Assembly: GCA_965369325.1 (NCBI GenBank)
Contig: CBDUQI010000149.1
Span: forward strand, 1 to 14,816
Reading direction: 5' to 3'
DNA length: 14,816 bases
Source of the DNA: CBDUQI01 sp965369325
Lineage (GTDB): Bacteria; Pseudomonadota; Gammaproteobacteria; Steroidobacterales; JBCBZW01
Shown: positions 1-7,440 of the stretch, piece after piece
How positions within the stretch are numbered: position 1 is the stretch's first letter
How the letters are laid out: each line of letters starts with the position of its first letter
The notes under the pieces: model-generated
Database searches by the model: none
Seen by the model: only the letters and a program-made list of their open reading frames with translations
Told to the model about the DNA's origin: nothing
Program-made: the position numbers and the translations under genes

Positions 1-870
1 GAGCAGCACCTGAACGCTGGCGGCCAAATCCTCGCGTTTGTAGTTTGCCGGCAGCTGGCGCGCCAGCTTGCGCAGCGCACTCAGATAAAAACTCTTTCCG
101 ACGTTCTTGATTTGTCCGTTGTCGTAAGCGATGTGTTTGCGCAACACATCCACGTACAACGGCTCGCCGACTGCCGCCAGGCCGGTGACCTTGCCTTCGT
201 GCTTGTGTGCCTTGAACCCGCACAGATGCGTGATGTAGGCATAGAAGTTGCCAATGGAATCATAGGCATCAACCGCAGCCAGTTCCGTCAGCCGACCCTG
301 GCGAGCCTCGTAGACCTTGCAGGATTTGCCGTCTCCGCCACCGTCAATTGAGATTACCGTGGCATCTTGATATCCGCTCGTATAGTAGGCCGCAGCTACG
401 TGCGCATCGTGATGGTCAACAAATTCGATCGGGCAGGTGAATTTCCAGATTTCGCGCAGCTTCTCATGCAGCCTGTCTTTGCGGTACCGGGACGCGGGCA
501 GACGCGCCAGGTAGTAAAGCTTCTGCACCAGCTTGTTCGGCCCCAGTACAGACGACACCTTCGAGGCGAGGTTGAGCTGAATTTCCTTGAACAAACCACG
601 GTCGCCCTGAAACCAGCCGTTCCAGGCCTCCGCCGGATCGCGGAAGTACTCATCGTGGGTAGCTATAGCGATCCGATCTATGTCCTGTGCGGTGAGGCCG
701 GCGATCCGCAGGACTTCCGTGATGGACCTGGCCGGAAAGCCGGTGGCCATCTTCTTGCGGATCAGTCGCTCCTCGTTGACGGCCGCGCAGATTTCGCCCT
801 TGCCGTTGATGATGGCGGCGCCGCTGATAACGCCGTCGTTAATCCCTAGCAGATATCCCTTGGATTCCAT
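1..870 (-). CDS. Carbamoyltransferase, NodU/CmcH/TobZ family, N-terminal part (cut by left edge)
   Basis: The reading frame is open from an ATG at 870 to the window edge, giving the first 290 residues; an in-frame stop 15 bases upstream (886-888) and a GGAAGAA-type ribosome-binding site fix the start. Visible family marks are VDHHDAH at residues 151-157, matching the metal-binding HHxxH region of the Kae1-like N-terminal domain, DGGGDG at 176-181, and KHEGKVTGLA at 223-232, which corresponds to the family's GExxKxMGLA-like stretch. Family members transfer a carbamoyl group from carbamoyl phosphate, through a carbamoyl-adenylate, to hydroxyl groups of antibiotics, Nod factors or surface sugars. 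The C-terminal domain is outside the window, so the substrate cannot be inferred. Stand-alone family members of this type often sit in polysaccharide or secondary-metabolite clusters. It lies on the presumed element side of the tRNA fragment at 1788. Family assignment is firm; biological role is unknown. Confidence 0.85.
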   Translation of the reverse strand, partial: MESKGYLLGINDGVISGAAIINGKGEICAAVNEERLIRKKMATGFPARSITEVLRIAGLTAQDIDRIAIATHDEYFRDPAEAWNGWFQGDRGLFKEIQLNLASKVSSVLGPNKLVQKLYYLARLPASRYRKDRLHEKLREIWKFTCPIEFVDHHDAHVAAAYYTSGYQDATVISIDGGGDGKSCKVYEARQGRLTELAAVDAYDSIGNFYAYITHLCGFKAHKHEGKVTGLAAVGEPLYVDVLRKHIAYDNGQIKNVGKSFYLSALRKLARQLPANYKREDLAASVQVLL

Positions 871-909
871 GTGCCCGTTCTTCCATTACGTCTGTTCGTC
901 TTCGCTGCC

Positions 910-939
910 GAGGCAACAACGGATTGGCACGGTTGCCTC
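910..939. repeat. 8-bp perfect inverted repeat upstream of the carbamoyltransferase
   Basis: GAGGCAAC (910-917) and GTTGCCTC (932-939) are exact reverse complements separated by 14 bases. They lie about 40-70 bases before the carbamoyltransferase start, in what would be its leader or promoter. This could be an operator or a leader hairpin; no T-run follows it on either strand. The rest of the 871-1114 spacer shows no convincing gene. Confidence 0.4.
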
Positions 940-1114
940 AACCTCGGACGGGCCGGATAGTTTACATCACACCGCAGAAATAGTGGACTGACCGATGCTT
1001 GCGTCTTATACCTACCTCTGAGCGCACCCGGTTTGGGTTGCTGCGTCAGTTCTTCGGCGCGATCGGTCGCGTAAAAGCCTTCTGCCAGCACCACGGATGG
1101 CGCACAGACCCTGA

Positions 1115-1525
1115 TTAATCACGCATGGCGCGCCAAATGCTCAGGTCTGTGACCTTCGCCAGAAAGTCGAAGTCCTTATCCGTCGTCAGCAGCATCAGTT
1201 CGTGACTTATGCACAACTGCGCGAGCAATGCGTCTATCGTACCGATCTGAATACCTTTTTGACGGCACTTGTTACGGACTTCGGCGGCCCTGATATGATC
1301 GTCGCGATCCGGAATCAACAACGGAATTGCGGAGAAGTACTCGATGATCTGTTGGTGCGCTTTCGGCTTTGAAAAGCCTTGCAGCAACTCCTGCAGGATC
1401 AATCCGGTCGACAATGTCTGTCCAGCATCGAGTGCGCGGTGGAGTTCGCTGACTTGCGGCGTATCTGGCGGGGCATCGCGACGAAATGCCAGCGACCACA
1501 CACTTGTATCGACGAATATGCTCAA
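1115..1525 (-). CDS. vapC: VapC-like PIN-domain ribonuclease toxin
   Basis: This 136-residue protein is the usual size for a PIN-domain VapC toxin. The acidic residues that bind magnesium in the active site are present: D6 in FVDTSVW, E46 in LQELLQG, D98 in GTIDALLAQ, and D116 in LLTTDKDF. VapC toxins cleave RNA, often initiator tRNA or the rRNA sarcin-ricin loop, and stop growth when the partner antitoxin is degraded; the RNA target here cannot be read from sequence. The ATG overlaps the last bases of the upstream antitoxin gene by 4 bases, the normal translational coupling of this module. All catalytic positions are intact, so it is probably functional. Confidence 0.92.
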   Translation of the reverse strand: MSIFVDTSVWSLAFRRDAPPDTPQVSELHRALDAGQTLSTGLILQELLQGFSKPKAHQQIIEYFSAIPLLIPDRDDHIRAAEVRNKCRQKGIQIGTIDALLAQLCISHELMLLTTDKDFDFLAKVTDLSIWRAMRD

Positions 1526-1722
1526 TCGCGTGAGCGCTCCGATTTGTAGTCGTAATCGGAATTCCAGTCGAGCTTTCCGAACAGGTCGACTAACCGCTTC
1601 TGCTCCCGTCGCGCGATGAACTCCGTGAGCGCTTTGGTTACAGCGGCTTTCTTGGTCTTCTCGCCACTGAGGGCAAGCGCCCTGTCGATGAGGTTTGGGT
1701 CAATTGAAAGATTCGTCGCCAT
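1522..1722 (-). CDS. vapB: VapB-type antitoxin of the VapBC pair
   Basis: This 66-residue protein begins MATNLSIDP and ends in an acidic, aromatic tail (FGKLDWNSDYDYKSERSRD), which matches the VapB family common in proteobacteria. The N-terminal half would form the DNA-binding dimer and the C-terminal tail would occupy the VapC active site. I prefer the ATG at 1722 over the GTG at 1740 because a GGAGG ribosome-binding site (1732-1736) lies 9 bases before it and family members start at this point. It is the first gene of a two-gene operon with vapC. Antitoxins of this type normally repress their own promoter, consistent with the inverted repeat at 1724-1753. Confidence 0.9.
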   Translation of the reverse strand: MATNLSIDPNLIDRALALSGEKTKKAAVTKALTEFIARREQKRLVDLFGKLDWNSDYDYKSERSRD

Positions 1723-1723
1723 T

Positions 1724-1753
1724 TGTGTATACCTCCACACATGAGTCTACACA
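1724..1753. promoter_or_regulatory. vapB: Probable VapB operator (TGTGTA…TACACA inverted repeat)
   Basis: TGTGTA (1724-1729) and TACACA (1748-1753) form an exact 6-bp inverted repeat immediately before vapB and overlap the proposed -10 element and ribosome-binding site. VapBC complexes usually bind palindromes in this position to repress transcription. The binding role is inferred from position and symmetry only. Confidence 0.45.
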
Positions 1754-1772
1754 TTCGCCACTGACGGCACAA
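1744..1772 (-). promoter_or_regulatory. Candidate vapBC promoter
   Basis: On the minus strand, TTGTGC (1767-1772) is separated by 17 bases from TAGACT (1744-1749), a moderate sigma-70-like pair. The predicted transcript would start near 1737, leaving a very short leader that just includes the GGAGG site. The -35 element lies 15 bases from the tRNA fragment. Confidence 0.4.
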
Positions 1773-1787
1773 TTCAGGACCGCCCGG

Positions 1788-1832
1788 CTCCGAAGCCGAA
1801 GGTCACAGGTTCGAATCTTGTCGGGCGCGCCA
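1788..1832 (+). other. 3' fragment of a tRNA-Arg(CCG) gene, probable attachment-site scar
   Basis: The 45 bases read as the 3' part of tRNA-Arg: anticodon loop CTCCGAA, 3' anticodon stem GCCGA, variable AGGTC, T-arm ACAGG-TTCGAAT-CTTGT, acceptor CGGGCGC, discriminator G and CCA. The 5' anticodon stem before it would have to be TCGGC but is CCCGG, and no D-arm or GCGCCCG acceptor strand lies upstream, so this is not a complete tRNA. Integrases that use tRNA genes leave such a 3' copy at one end of the element while the intact gene is rebuilt at the other. The fragment's 5' side should face the element, so the element is on the left. A short T-run (1834-1839) follows CCA. Confidence 0.8.
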
Positions 1833-1919
1833 ATTTTTTCAGGTGCATTCCGATCACAAGGGAGGCGTGAAAAGTGTCGCGAGTTCCTGTTTAGGATCAG
1901 ACACACACGTCCTCTGGGA

Positions 1920-3050
1920 TCAGAGTTGTTTGGCCAATTGCAGAAACTGTTGCGCGAGCGGCGATTTGTGGATTTCTGCTTGCGTCAGACTGTTTCCCCA
2001 CCAGATACCTTCGCCGTTCGCCAGTGCAATAAATGCCATATTCTGCTCAGGTAAGCGAAGGTACATGGCAGAGTATCCCGCGTCGGGATCCCAGCCAGAA
2101 TGCCACATTAACTTCTTACCTTCGTGCGTCTGAAAATACCACCCGTAACCGTATGGTGACGGTGAGCCATCATTAAATTGCGCAGGACGCATCAGCTTCT
2201 CTTCAACTTCGCCAGAAGCGATAACGCCTTGCTGAAAGGCAATCTCATACTTTGCCAAGTCTGCTACAGTCGACACCACGCCAGCACCACCGGCAATATG
2301 CTTATCGGGTTGGGGCTGCTTTGTTATGTGGCCTTTATCATCCACTGAGAATCCATCGGCCATGTCGACGTAGATGTCAGCGCGTGATTTGTCCCACATG
2401 CTCGCCATGGTGCGCTGCATGCCAGCCGGCTCAAGGATGTACTGTGTGATCAGTTGCCCGAGCTTGTTGTGGCGTCCTTCAACGCCATCGACACCTTCTC
2501 CAAACTGATGTTCAAGTACGCGTGACAGGCGCGAATACATGATGGGGTTGTACATAAAGTTTTCACCGACCGGGGCGTTTACCTGATGATGAAGAATGTG
2601 ACGCAATGTAATAGGGGCGGTACAGTCGAGTCCCTTTGCGAAGGGTATGGTTGTGCCAGCCAGCCAGTCGCATAAGCGGTCAAATTTTGGGGTTTCTGAA
2701 GCTAGCTGATCCAAGTCGATCTTCTGTTCGTGCGCAAGGTGGAGGAAGGTCAGGCCTACGAAGGTTTTACTCACAGAGGCTATCCAAAACGGAGTGTTAG
2801 TAGTAACAGGCACTTCGCGGTCGCTATCGGCAAACCCATAGCCATTCCCCCACACCATTTTGCCATCTTTGACCACGGCCACCGCAAATCCGGGGAGCTT
2901 GTGCGTTTTGCGAAACTCACCGAAGTGCTCACTCCAAAGCTGCCAGTTTGGAAGTGAGTCTGTATTGCCGGCGTTAATGCTTACCGAAAAGCTCAAAATA
3001 CAGGCTATACCTGCAAGCTGATACATGTGTTTTGCAGTCCATTTCAACAT
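1920..3050 (-). CDS. Secreted serine hydrolase, beta-lactamase/class C-like fold
   Basis: This 376-residue protein has an N-terminal signal peptide (hydrophobic core about residues 11-25, likely cut after SINA) and belongs to the serine beta-lactamase/D-alanyl-D-alanine-peptidase-like family. The catalytic SxxK is SVSK at residues 92-95, and the third-box HxG is HSG at 317-319. AGGAGVVSTVADLAKY near residues 253-268 is typical of the family. The second box is unusual: where YxN is expected the protein has YNP at 167-169. The start is supported by GAGG six bases upstream. Family members range from esterases and peptidases to resistance enzymes, and the substrate cannot be told. It lies on the host side of the tRNA fragment, and its more AT-rich wording than mnmE hints at separate acquisition. 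Confidence 0.88.
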   Translation of the reverse strand: MLKWTAKHMYQLAGIACILSFSVSINAGNTDSLPNWQLWSEHFGEFRKTHKLPGFAVAVVKDGKMVWGNGYGFADSDREVPVTTNTPFWIASVSKTFVGLTFLHLAHEQKIDLDQLASETPKFDRLCDWLAGTTIPFAKGLDCTAPITLRHILHHQVNAPVGENFMYNPIMYSRLSRVLEHQFGEGVDGVEGRHNKLGQLITQYILEPAGMQRTMASMWDKSRADIYVDMADGFSVDDKGHITKQPQPDKHIAGGAGVVSTVADLAKYEIAFQQGVIASGEVEEKLMRPAQFNDGSPSPYGYGWYFQTHEGKKLMWHSGWDPDAGYSAMYLRLPEQNMAFIALANGEGIWWGNSLTQAEIHKSPLAQQFLQLAKQL

Positions 3051-3591
3051 CCTTAACCTCTTGCTTACTCATCGTTTTTATTGTGATTTCCAGCGCATCG
3101 GCCAGCGCAATATATCACGTTGCCCCAGTGGTTCCGCCGTTGAGGAAGTTCTTGTCTTTGCAATCAGGCATTTCATTCAATACAGGCCGCGTACGACCTC
3201 ACGCCAGCCAGCTCTTTGACGCAGTAGTAGCCGGTCTGCAACAATTCAGGACAGCACTCCAGCCCCTCATGAACAAGAAAACGAGCCTAGTGTCGTAACG
3301 CTGCCGCACCTGATCTGAGGTTGGTCATAACAGACTAATCGTCACGTTGGTTAACAAACCCCCAACAAAAGCGCGACCAGGTGCACAGTTATCCGCCGTG
3401 ATGGTGATTAGTATCCTCGCCCGAGCACAGCGTCAAAAGCTTGTCAGGGAGTCAGACGAGTGGCGCTGTGTGCCAGGGAGCGGATGGGGAACAGCAACCT
3501 TCAGAGGAGCGAGTTGTTCTGTGCCAGGGACCGGCGCACGCGGCGCAGCAGGGATTGCAGTCGTCGCGCCCTTTGTTCTTTGCTGGTGCTG
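3051..3591. other. 541-base stretch with no convincing gene
   Basis: It separates the serine hydrolase start from the phosphatase stop. Short open frames here have no recognisable domain, and the longest (plus strand, 3347-3685) runs into the phosphatase gene in antisense. The only structure I see is a direct repeat, TGTGCCAGGGA at 3469-3479 and 3520-3530, each followed by one variable base and CGG. The stretch should contain the promoter for the serine hydrolase, but I see no strong -35/-10 pair. Confidence 0.6.
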
Positions 3592-4386
3592 TCAGGCGGT
3601 AAGGAACCGGGTCTGCAGCGCTTCACACTCCGCATCGCCGATGCCCAGAGTTGCCAGAAACTTCTCGGTGCTGCCGTGGACCTGATCGATGTGCTTGAAC
3701 ACGGCCCCCAGATAATCCTCGTGCACCGAACAAAAGGGCGTTAACGCCTCGCGCGAAATATTGGCTTCACCGAACGTTTTAGCCGCCGCGAACTCCTCGA
3801 TAATATTCACGATCCGCGCTGGCGGATACTCACGCGCCGTCAGCAGATAATCTTCAATCACCGTCTCGCGTGGCACACCCAGTGCGCTTAGTAACAACGC
3901 CGCGCCGACGCCGGTGCGATCTTTACCCACCATACAGTGGAAGAGTATCGCGCCTGGTCGCGCATTCAACGCAAGCTTGAGGAACTGTCCGAACTTGTCG
4001 GCTTTGTCGGTGACGTAGGCCGTGTACATGCTCACCATCATCGCGTGCGTATCGGATGCCGCACCCTGTCCTGCCATCAGGTTGGCGTAAAACGACTGAC
4101 TGCTGCCCACGTCGATGTCGAACACGTGGGTGCGCACACTTGACGGCACTCGATTGGGATACGCTTCGGTTTCGGACCGGCGGCGCAAATCAAACAGCTC
4201 ACCAATCTCCAGCGCTGCAAACCGCGACTGATCGGCTTCACTCATCTGCGCCAGATGACTGGCGCGATACATACTGCCCCAGCGGGTGGTGCGGCCATCG
4301 CCGGTCGCGTAACCACCCAGGTCGCGAAAATTCGGCACCTGCTCAAACGGCAGCGCGCGCTGGGGTTCATTGGTCGGCACACTCAT
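3592..4386 (-). CDS. Tyrosine/dual-specificity phosphatase, Tyr_phosphatase3 type
   Basis: This 264-residue protein carries the cysteine-phosphatase signature HCMVGKDRTG (residues 150-159, catalytic C151 and R157) and the N-terminal PNFRDLGGY of bacterial protein-tyrosine/phosphoinositide phosphatases such as the LipA/MptpB group. These enzymes remove phosphate through a phosphocysteine intermediate; the natural substrate (protein tyrosine, lipid or other) is not predictable here. The ATG at 4386 is chosen because it puts PNFRDLGG close to the N-terminus as in the family; an in-frame TTG at 4431 would add 15 residues without family support. There is no signal peptide. It lies downstream of mnmE on the same strand, with 93 bases between, so co-transcription is possible. 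Confidence 0.85.
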   Translation of the reverse strand: MSVPTNEPQRALPFEQVPNFRDLGGYATGDGRTTRWGSMYRASHLAQMSEADQSRFAALEIGELFDLRRRSETEAYPNRVPSSVRTHVFDIDVGSSQSFYANLMAGQGAASDTHAMMVSMYTAYVTDKADKFGQFLKLALNARPGAILFHCMVGKDRTGVGAALLLSALGVPRETVIEDYLLTAREYPPARIVNIIEEFAAAKTFGEANISREALTPFCSVHEDYLGAVFKHIDQVHGSTEKFLATLGIGDAECEALQTRFLTA

Positions 4387-4479
4387 GCTTGGTTTCCGGC
4401 TGGCGATTAAAGGGTGCCCGATCATACACAACGCGCGGGCGCTCTGTCCGCACGCAGTTGGCGTTCGATCAACGCACCG

Positions 4480-5859
4480 TTATTTGCCGATGCAGAAACT
4501 GGAGAATATTTCCCCCAGCAGATCCTCGGTGGTGAACTGCCCGGTAATCGTGCACAGCGCCTGATGCGCCAGACGCAGCTCCTCGGCGGCAAGTTCGCCC
4601 GCCTGATTCACCTGCAACTGTTCCAGCGCCTGCGCGAGATGGGCGCGGGTTTGCACCAGCGCGGCGATATGTCGCGCGCGCGCAATCACCGGTGTGGCCT
4701 GCGCACTGACGAATCCCATTGCCTGTTTCAGATGCTCACGCAACAACGCAACGCCTTCACCAGTGCGGGCCGACAACGCGAAGGTCAGCTGACCGTCGCA
4801 CTCGTAAGCGCCGGGTGCTGCGTGAATCAGATCGATTTTGTTATCAATTTGCGTGATGCCCCCGCGTGCGGCATTCATCACGTCACGAACAAACACGTCC
4901 GGCACAGGCGCCTGTTGCCCTGGCGGCGAACATTCGCGCACCAACAGAATTCGGTCAGCTTTCGCAATCTCCTTGCGCGCACGCGCGACGCCCTCACGCT
5001 CCACCTGATCGTCACTTGCGCGCAGGCCCGCGGTGTCGATCACATGCAGTGGCATGCCGTCTAGATGAATGTGCTCGCGCAATACATCGCGCGTGGTGCC
5101 GGGGACGTCCGCGACGATGGCCGCGTCCACACCCGCCAGCTGGTTAAGCAGGCTGGATTTGCCGGCGTTCGGCGCGCCGGCGATGACCACCGTCATCCCA
5201 TCGCGCAGCAATCGGCCGCGTTCAGCGGTTGCGCCAAGTGCATCCAACGTCGCTAACGCATCACGCATCTGCTCAAGCAATCCGGTATCGGACAGGAAGT
5301 CCACCTCGTCATCCGGGAAATCGATCGCCGCTTCGATGTAAGTGCGCAGGTGGACTATCTGATCGGACAACTGATTCACTTCAGCGGAGAAGGCCCCTTC
5401 CAGCGAACGCATCGCAGCGCTTGCTGCCTGCGCCGACCCCGCGCTGATCAGATCGGCAATGGCTTCCGCCTGGGCCAGATCAATCTTGTCGTTCAGAAAT
5501 GCCCGTAGCGAGAATTCGCCTGGCTCGGCCAGTTGCGCACCGCAGGCAAGCACGCGGGCCAATAACTGCTGCTGCACCACCGGACCGCCGTGGCCGTGCA
5601 ACTCAAGTACATCCTCGCCGGTAAACGAGGCCGGGGCAGCAAAGTACAACGCGATGCCGTGGTCAATCGCGGGGGCAGGGCCATCCGGGATCGGCGCGTC
5701 CCGGAATTTGCCGACATGCGCCTGACGCACCGGCGGTACGCAGTCCAGCAGCGCACGTGCAATAGCGGGCACGCCGGGTCCGGACACGCGCACGATGCCA
5801 ATGCCGCCTTCGCCAGGCGGCGTCGCGATGGCGGCAATGGTGGGCGCTTGCGCGTTCAT
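4480..5859 (-). CDS. mnmE: MnmE (TrmE), GTPase for tRNA wobble-uridine modification
   Basis: At 459 residues this is full length. The order is an N-terminal tetrahydrofolate-binding domain (about 1-120), a helical domain, an inserted G domain (about 220-380), and a C-terminal helix ending in the invariant FCIGK with catalytic C456. G-domain motifs are all present: GAPNAGKSS (228-236), GTTRD (254-258), DTAG (275-278) and NKID (340-343). With MnmG it installs the (carboxymethyl)aminomethyl group at position 5 of U34 in certain tRNAs, using methylene-tetrahydrofolate and FAD. The start is 8 bases after the transporter stop, and GAGAT overlapping that stop may serve as the ribosome-binding site, so the two genes are likely coupled. 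In most relatives mnmE follows yidC directly; here two genes intervene. Confidence 0.97.
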   Translation of the reverse strand: MNAQAPTIAAIATPPGEGGIGIVRVSGPGVPAIARALLDCVPPVRQAHVGKFRDAPIPDGPAPAIDHGIALYFAAPASFTGEDVLELHGHGGPVVQQQLLARVLACGAQLAEPGEFSLRAFLNDKIDLAQAEAIADLISAGSAQAASAAMRSLEGAFSAEVNQLSDQIVHLRTYIEAAIDFPDDEVDFLSDTGLLEQMRDALATLDALGATAERGRLLRDGMTVVIAGAPNAGKSSLLNQLAGVDAAIVADVPGTTRDVLREHIHLDGMPLHVIDTAGLRASDDQVEREGVARARKEIAKADRILLVRECSPPGQQAPVPDVFVRDVMNAARGGITQIDNKIDLIHAAPGAYECDGQLTFALSARTGEGVALLREHLKQAMGFVSAQATPVIARARHIAALVQTRAHLAQALEQLQVNQAGELAAEELRLAHQALCTITGQFTTEDLLGEIFSSFCIGK

Positions 5860-5867
5860 ACCGTATC

Positions 5868-7274
5868 TCAGTACAAACCGACTTTATCGCCAATGTGCAG
5901 GCTCAGCACCAGAAACACGGCCGCGAGCGCAAACAGCTTAACCAGTAACGGACCGGCGAAACGCAACCAGGCAGTATACGGAATGCGTCCCAGCGCCAGC
6001 GTGCCCATCACCAACGCACTGGTCGGCACCACCATATTGGTAAACCCGTCACCGAACTGGTACGCAAGCACGGCGACCTGCTGCGGCACGTCCGTCAACG
6101 TCGCCAGCGGCGACATGATGGGCATCGTGACAAATGCCTGACCGCTGCCCGAGGGAATAAACAGGTTGCACACGGTTTGCACGGCCAGCATGCCCAGCGT
6201 GGCAACCTCCGGCCCGGTGCCTTCCAGCAAACCGGCGATGGAGTGGATTACGGTGTCGATAATCTGCCCGTCCTGCAACACCACCTCAATCGCGCGGGCA
6301 AAGCCGATGAGCAGTGCGGCGGCGGTCATCTCGCTGGCGCCACGGATAAAGGTGCGACTGGTATCGCCAGGCGACATCTTCGCCAACACCGCCGCAATCA
6401 ACCCGATGGCCAGAAACACCGCGTTCAGCTCACCGATGTACCATCCGTGGGTTGCGGCGCCGTACACAAACAACAACAGCCCGGCCAAAAATGTCAGCAG
6501 GATGGCGACGCGGGCGCCCGTAAAACTAATGTCCTCCGGCGCTTCAAAACCCTCGCTGTAATCCACATGCGCCACATAGCTGGCGGACGGGTCCGCCTGC
6601 ACCCGGCGCGCGTAGCGCAGCAGATGATGAAACGCGACCAGCAAAAACCCAGCCATCATCACCAGCCGGAACTCCCAGCCGGATGTGATCGGCACACCAG
6701 CAATGTTCTGCGCGATGATCACCCCAAAGGGGTTAAATGCGGCAGTTGCCCAGCCGATGCCGTATGGCACCCATACCATGCCCATCGCTACGATGGCGTC
6801 CATTCGCATCGCCAGACTCATCGAGACCAAAATGGGTATCAGCGGGACGTACTCCTCGCCCATGCCAATGGTGTACGAGCCCAGCGCAAACATCACAAGA
6901 CAGCCCGCGATGAGTATCCAGGGACTGCCGCCCAGATGATGAACGGCGGTATGCAACGCCGCATCAATCGCACCGGTCGCGCGCAGCACCGCAATCACAC
7001 CGCCGACCAGGAAGATCAAAAACACGACGTCCTGGGCTTTCTCAAGCGCCTTGGGCACCGCCAGCAGGAAGTACCAGGGCTTGAGGGTGACCTCATCCTG
7101 ATCAGCGATATCGGTATAACTGCCGGCCACCACCATTTGGCGCGATGGGTTTTCCGGGAACGCCTCGCGCTCGTAAGCGCCTTGCGGGATCACATAGGTG
7201 AGCAGCTGCGCCACCAGCACTATGCAGAAAATCAGTACCAGTGAGTCCAGCGACCAGCCAGCGTTTTTTGTCAT
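5868..7274 (-). CDS. YfcC-family membrane transporter (DcuC-like fold)
   Basis: This 468-residue, strongly hydrophobic protein has about ten to twelve predicted membrane spans. Family marks are YVIPQGAYER near residues 27-36, GMGEEYVP at 137-144, NPFG at 181-184, IPSGSGQA at 373-380 and QFGDGFTN at 406-413, typical of YfcC proteins grouped with the C4-dicarboxylate anaerobic carriers. The two halves carry related re-entrant-type motifs, as in ion-coupled carriers. Substrates of YfcC proteins are poorly known; dicarboxylates or amino acids have been proposed and I cannot choose. The ATG at 7274 has AGGGG 8-9 bases before it. It is followed 8 bases later by mnmE and is divergent from the hydrolase–OsmC gene at 7441. 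Confidence 0.85.
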   Translation of the reverse strand: MTKNAGWSLDSLVLIFCIVLVAQLLTYVIPQGAYEREAFPENPSRQMVVAGSYTDIADQDEVTLKPWYFLLAVPKALEKAQDVVFLIFLVGGVIAVLRATGAIDAALHTAVHHLGGSPWILIAGCLVMFALGSYTIGMGEEYVPLIPILVSMSLAMRMDAIVAMGMVWVPYGIGWATAAFNPFGVIIAQNIAGVPITSGWEFRLVMMAGFLLVAFHHLLRYARRVQADPSASYVAHVDYSEGFEAPEDISFTGARVAILLTFLAGLLLFVYGAATHGWYIGELNAVFLAIGLIAAVLAKMSPGDTSRTFIRGASEMTAAALLIGFARAIEVVLQDGQIIDTVIHSIAGLLEGTGPEVATLGMLAVQTVCNLFIPSGSGQAFVTMPIMSPLATLTDVPQQVAVLAYQFGDGFTNMVVPTSALVMGTLALGRIPYTAWLRFAGPLLVKLFALAAVFLVLSLHIGDKVGLY

Positions 7275-7440
7275 CCTCGCGCCCCTGAGTAAACTTGTGC
7301 GTGTGCTTTTTCGTGGCAGGCCACTCGCGCAGTATAGCGCCCGTCACCAGGCACGGCGATTCGCCCTTGCGGCGGGAGTGTAACGTTCTCCCGGCGGACA
7401 GCATCCGTAGTGCATCCGCTGGCATTACCAGGATGTACTG

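Noticed and set aside
367..849. 160-codon plus-strand open frame
   Set aside because: It is antisense to the carbamoyltransferase, which has clear family motifs across the same bases.
1750..1832. A complete tRNA-Arg gene
   Set aside because: The 5' acceptor strand, D-arm and matching 5' anticodon stem are missing, so only a 3' fragment is supported.
1700..1906. Minus-strand open frame whose translation contains APDKIRTCDLRLRSR
   Set aside because: This wording is the well-known false protein produced by translating the antisense of a tRNA 3' half; it reflects the tRNA-Arg fragment at 1788-1832.
2990..3050. Lipoprotein signal in the serine hydrolase (Cys17)
   Set aside because: The residues before the cysteine (G-I-A-C inside the hydrophobic core) do not fit a lipobox well; an ordinary signal peptide cut after SINA is more likely.
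1769..3252. The 12-mer ACAATTCAGGAC at 1769-1780 and again at 3241-3252, considered as attachment-site repeats
   Set aside because: A few 12-base matches are expected by chance in a window of this size and the flanks do not match.
3330..3400. Possible integron attC-like sequence around GTTAACAAACC
   Set aside because: I could not pair the conserved core sites or an inverted structure, and no cassette or integrase is present.
3347..3685. 112-codon plus-strand open frame
   Set aside because: Cysteine- and alanine-rich low-complexity translation without a domain or ribosome-binding site, and it overlaps the phosphatase 3' end in antisense.
6177..7244. 355-codon plus-strand open frame
   Set aside because: It lies antisense to the YfcC-family transporter, is rich in His, Gln and Arg, and has no recognisable domain; it is a shadow of the real gene.
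7373..7393. CGGGAG…CTCCCG inverted repeat before the hydrolase–OsmC gene
   Set aside because: Six base pairs with a nine-base loop and no T-run; it could be an operator but is too weak to call.
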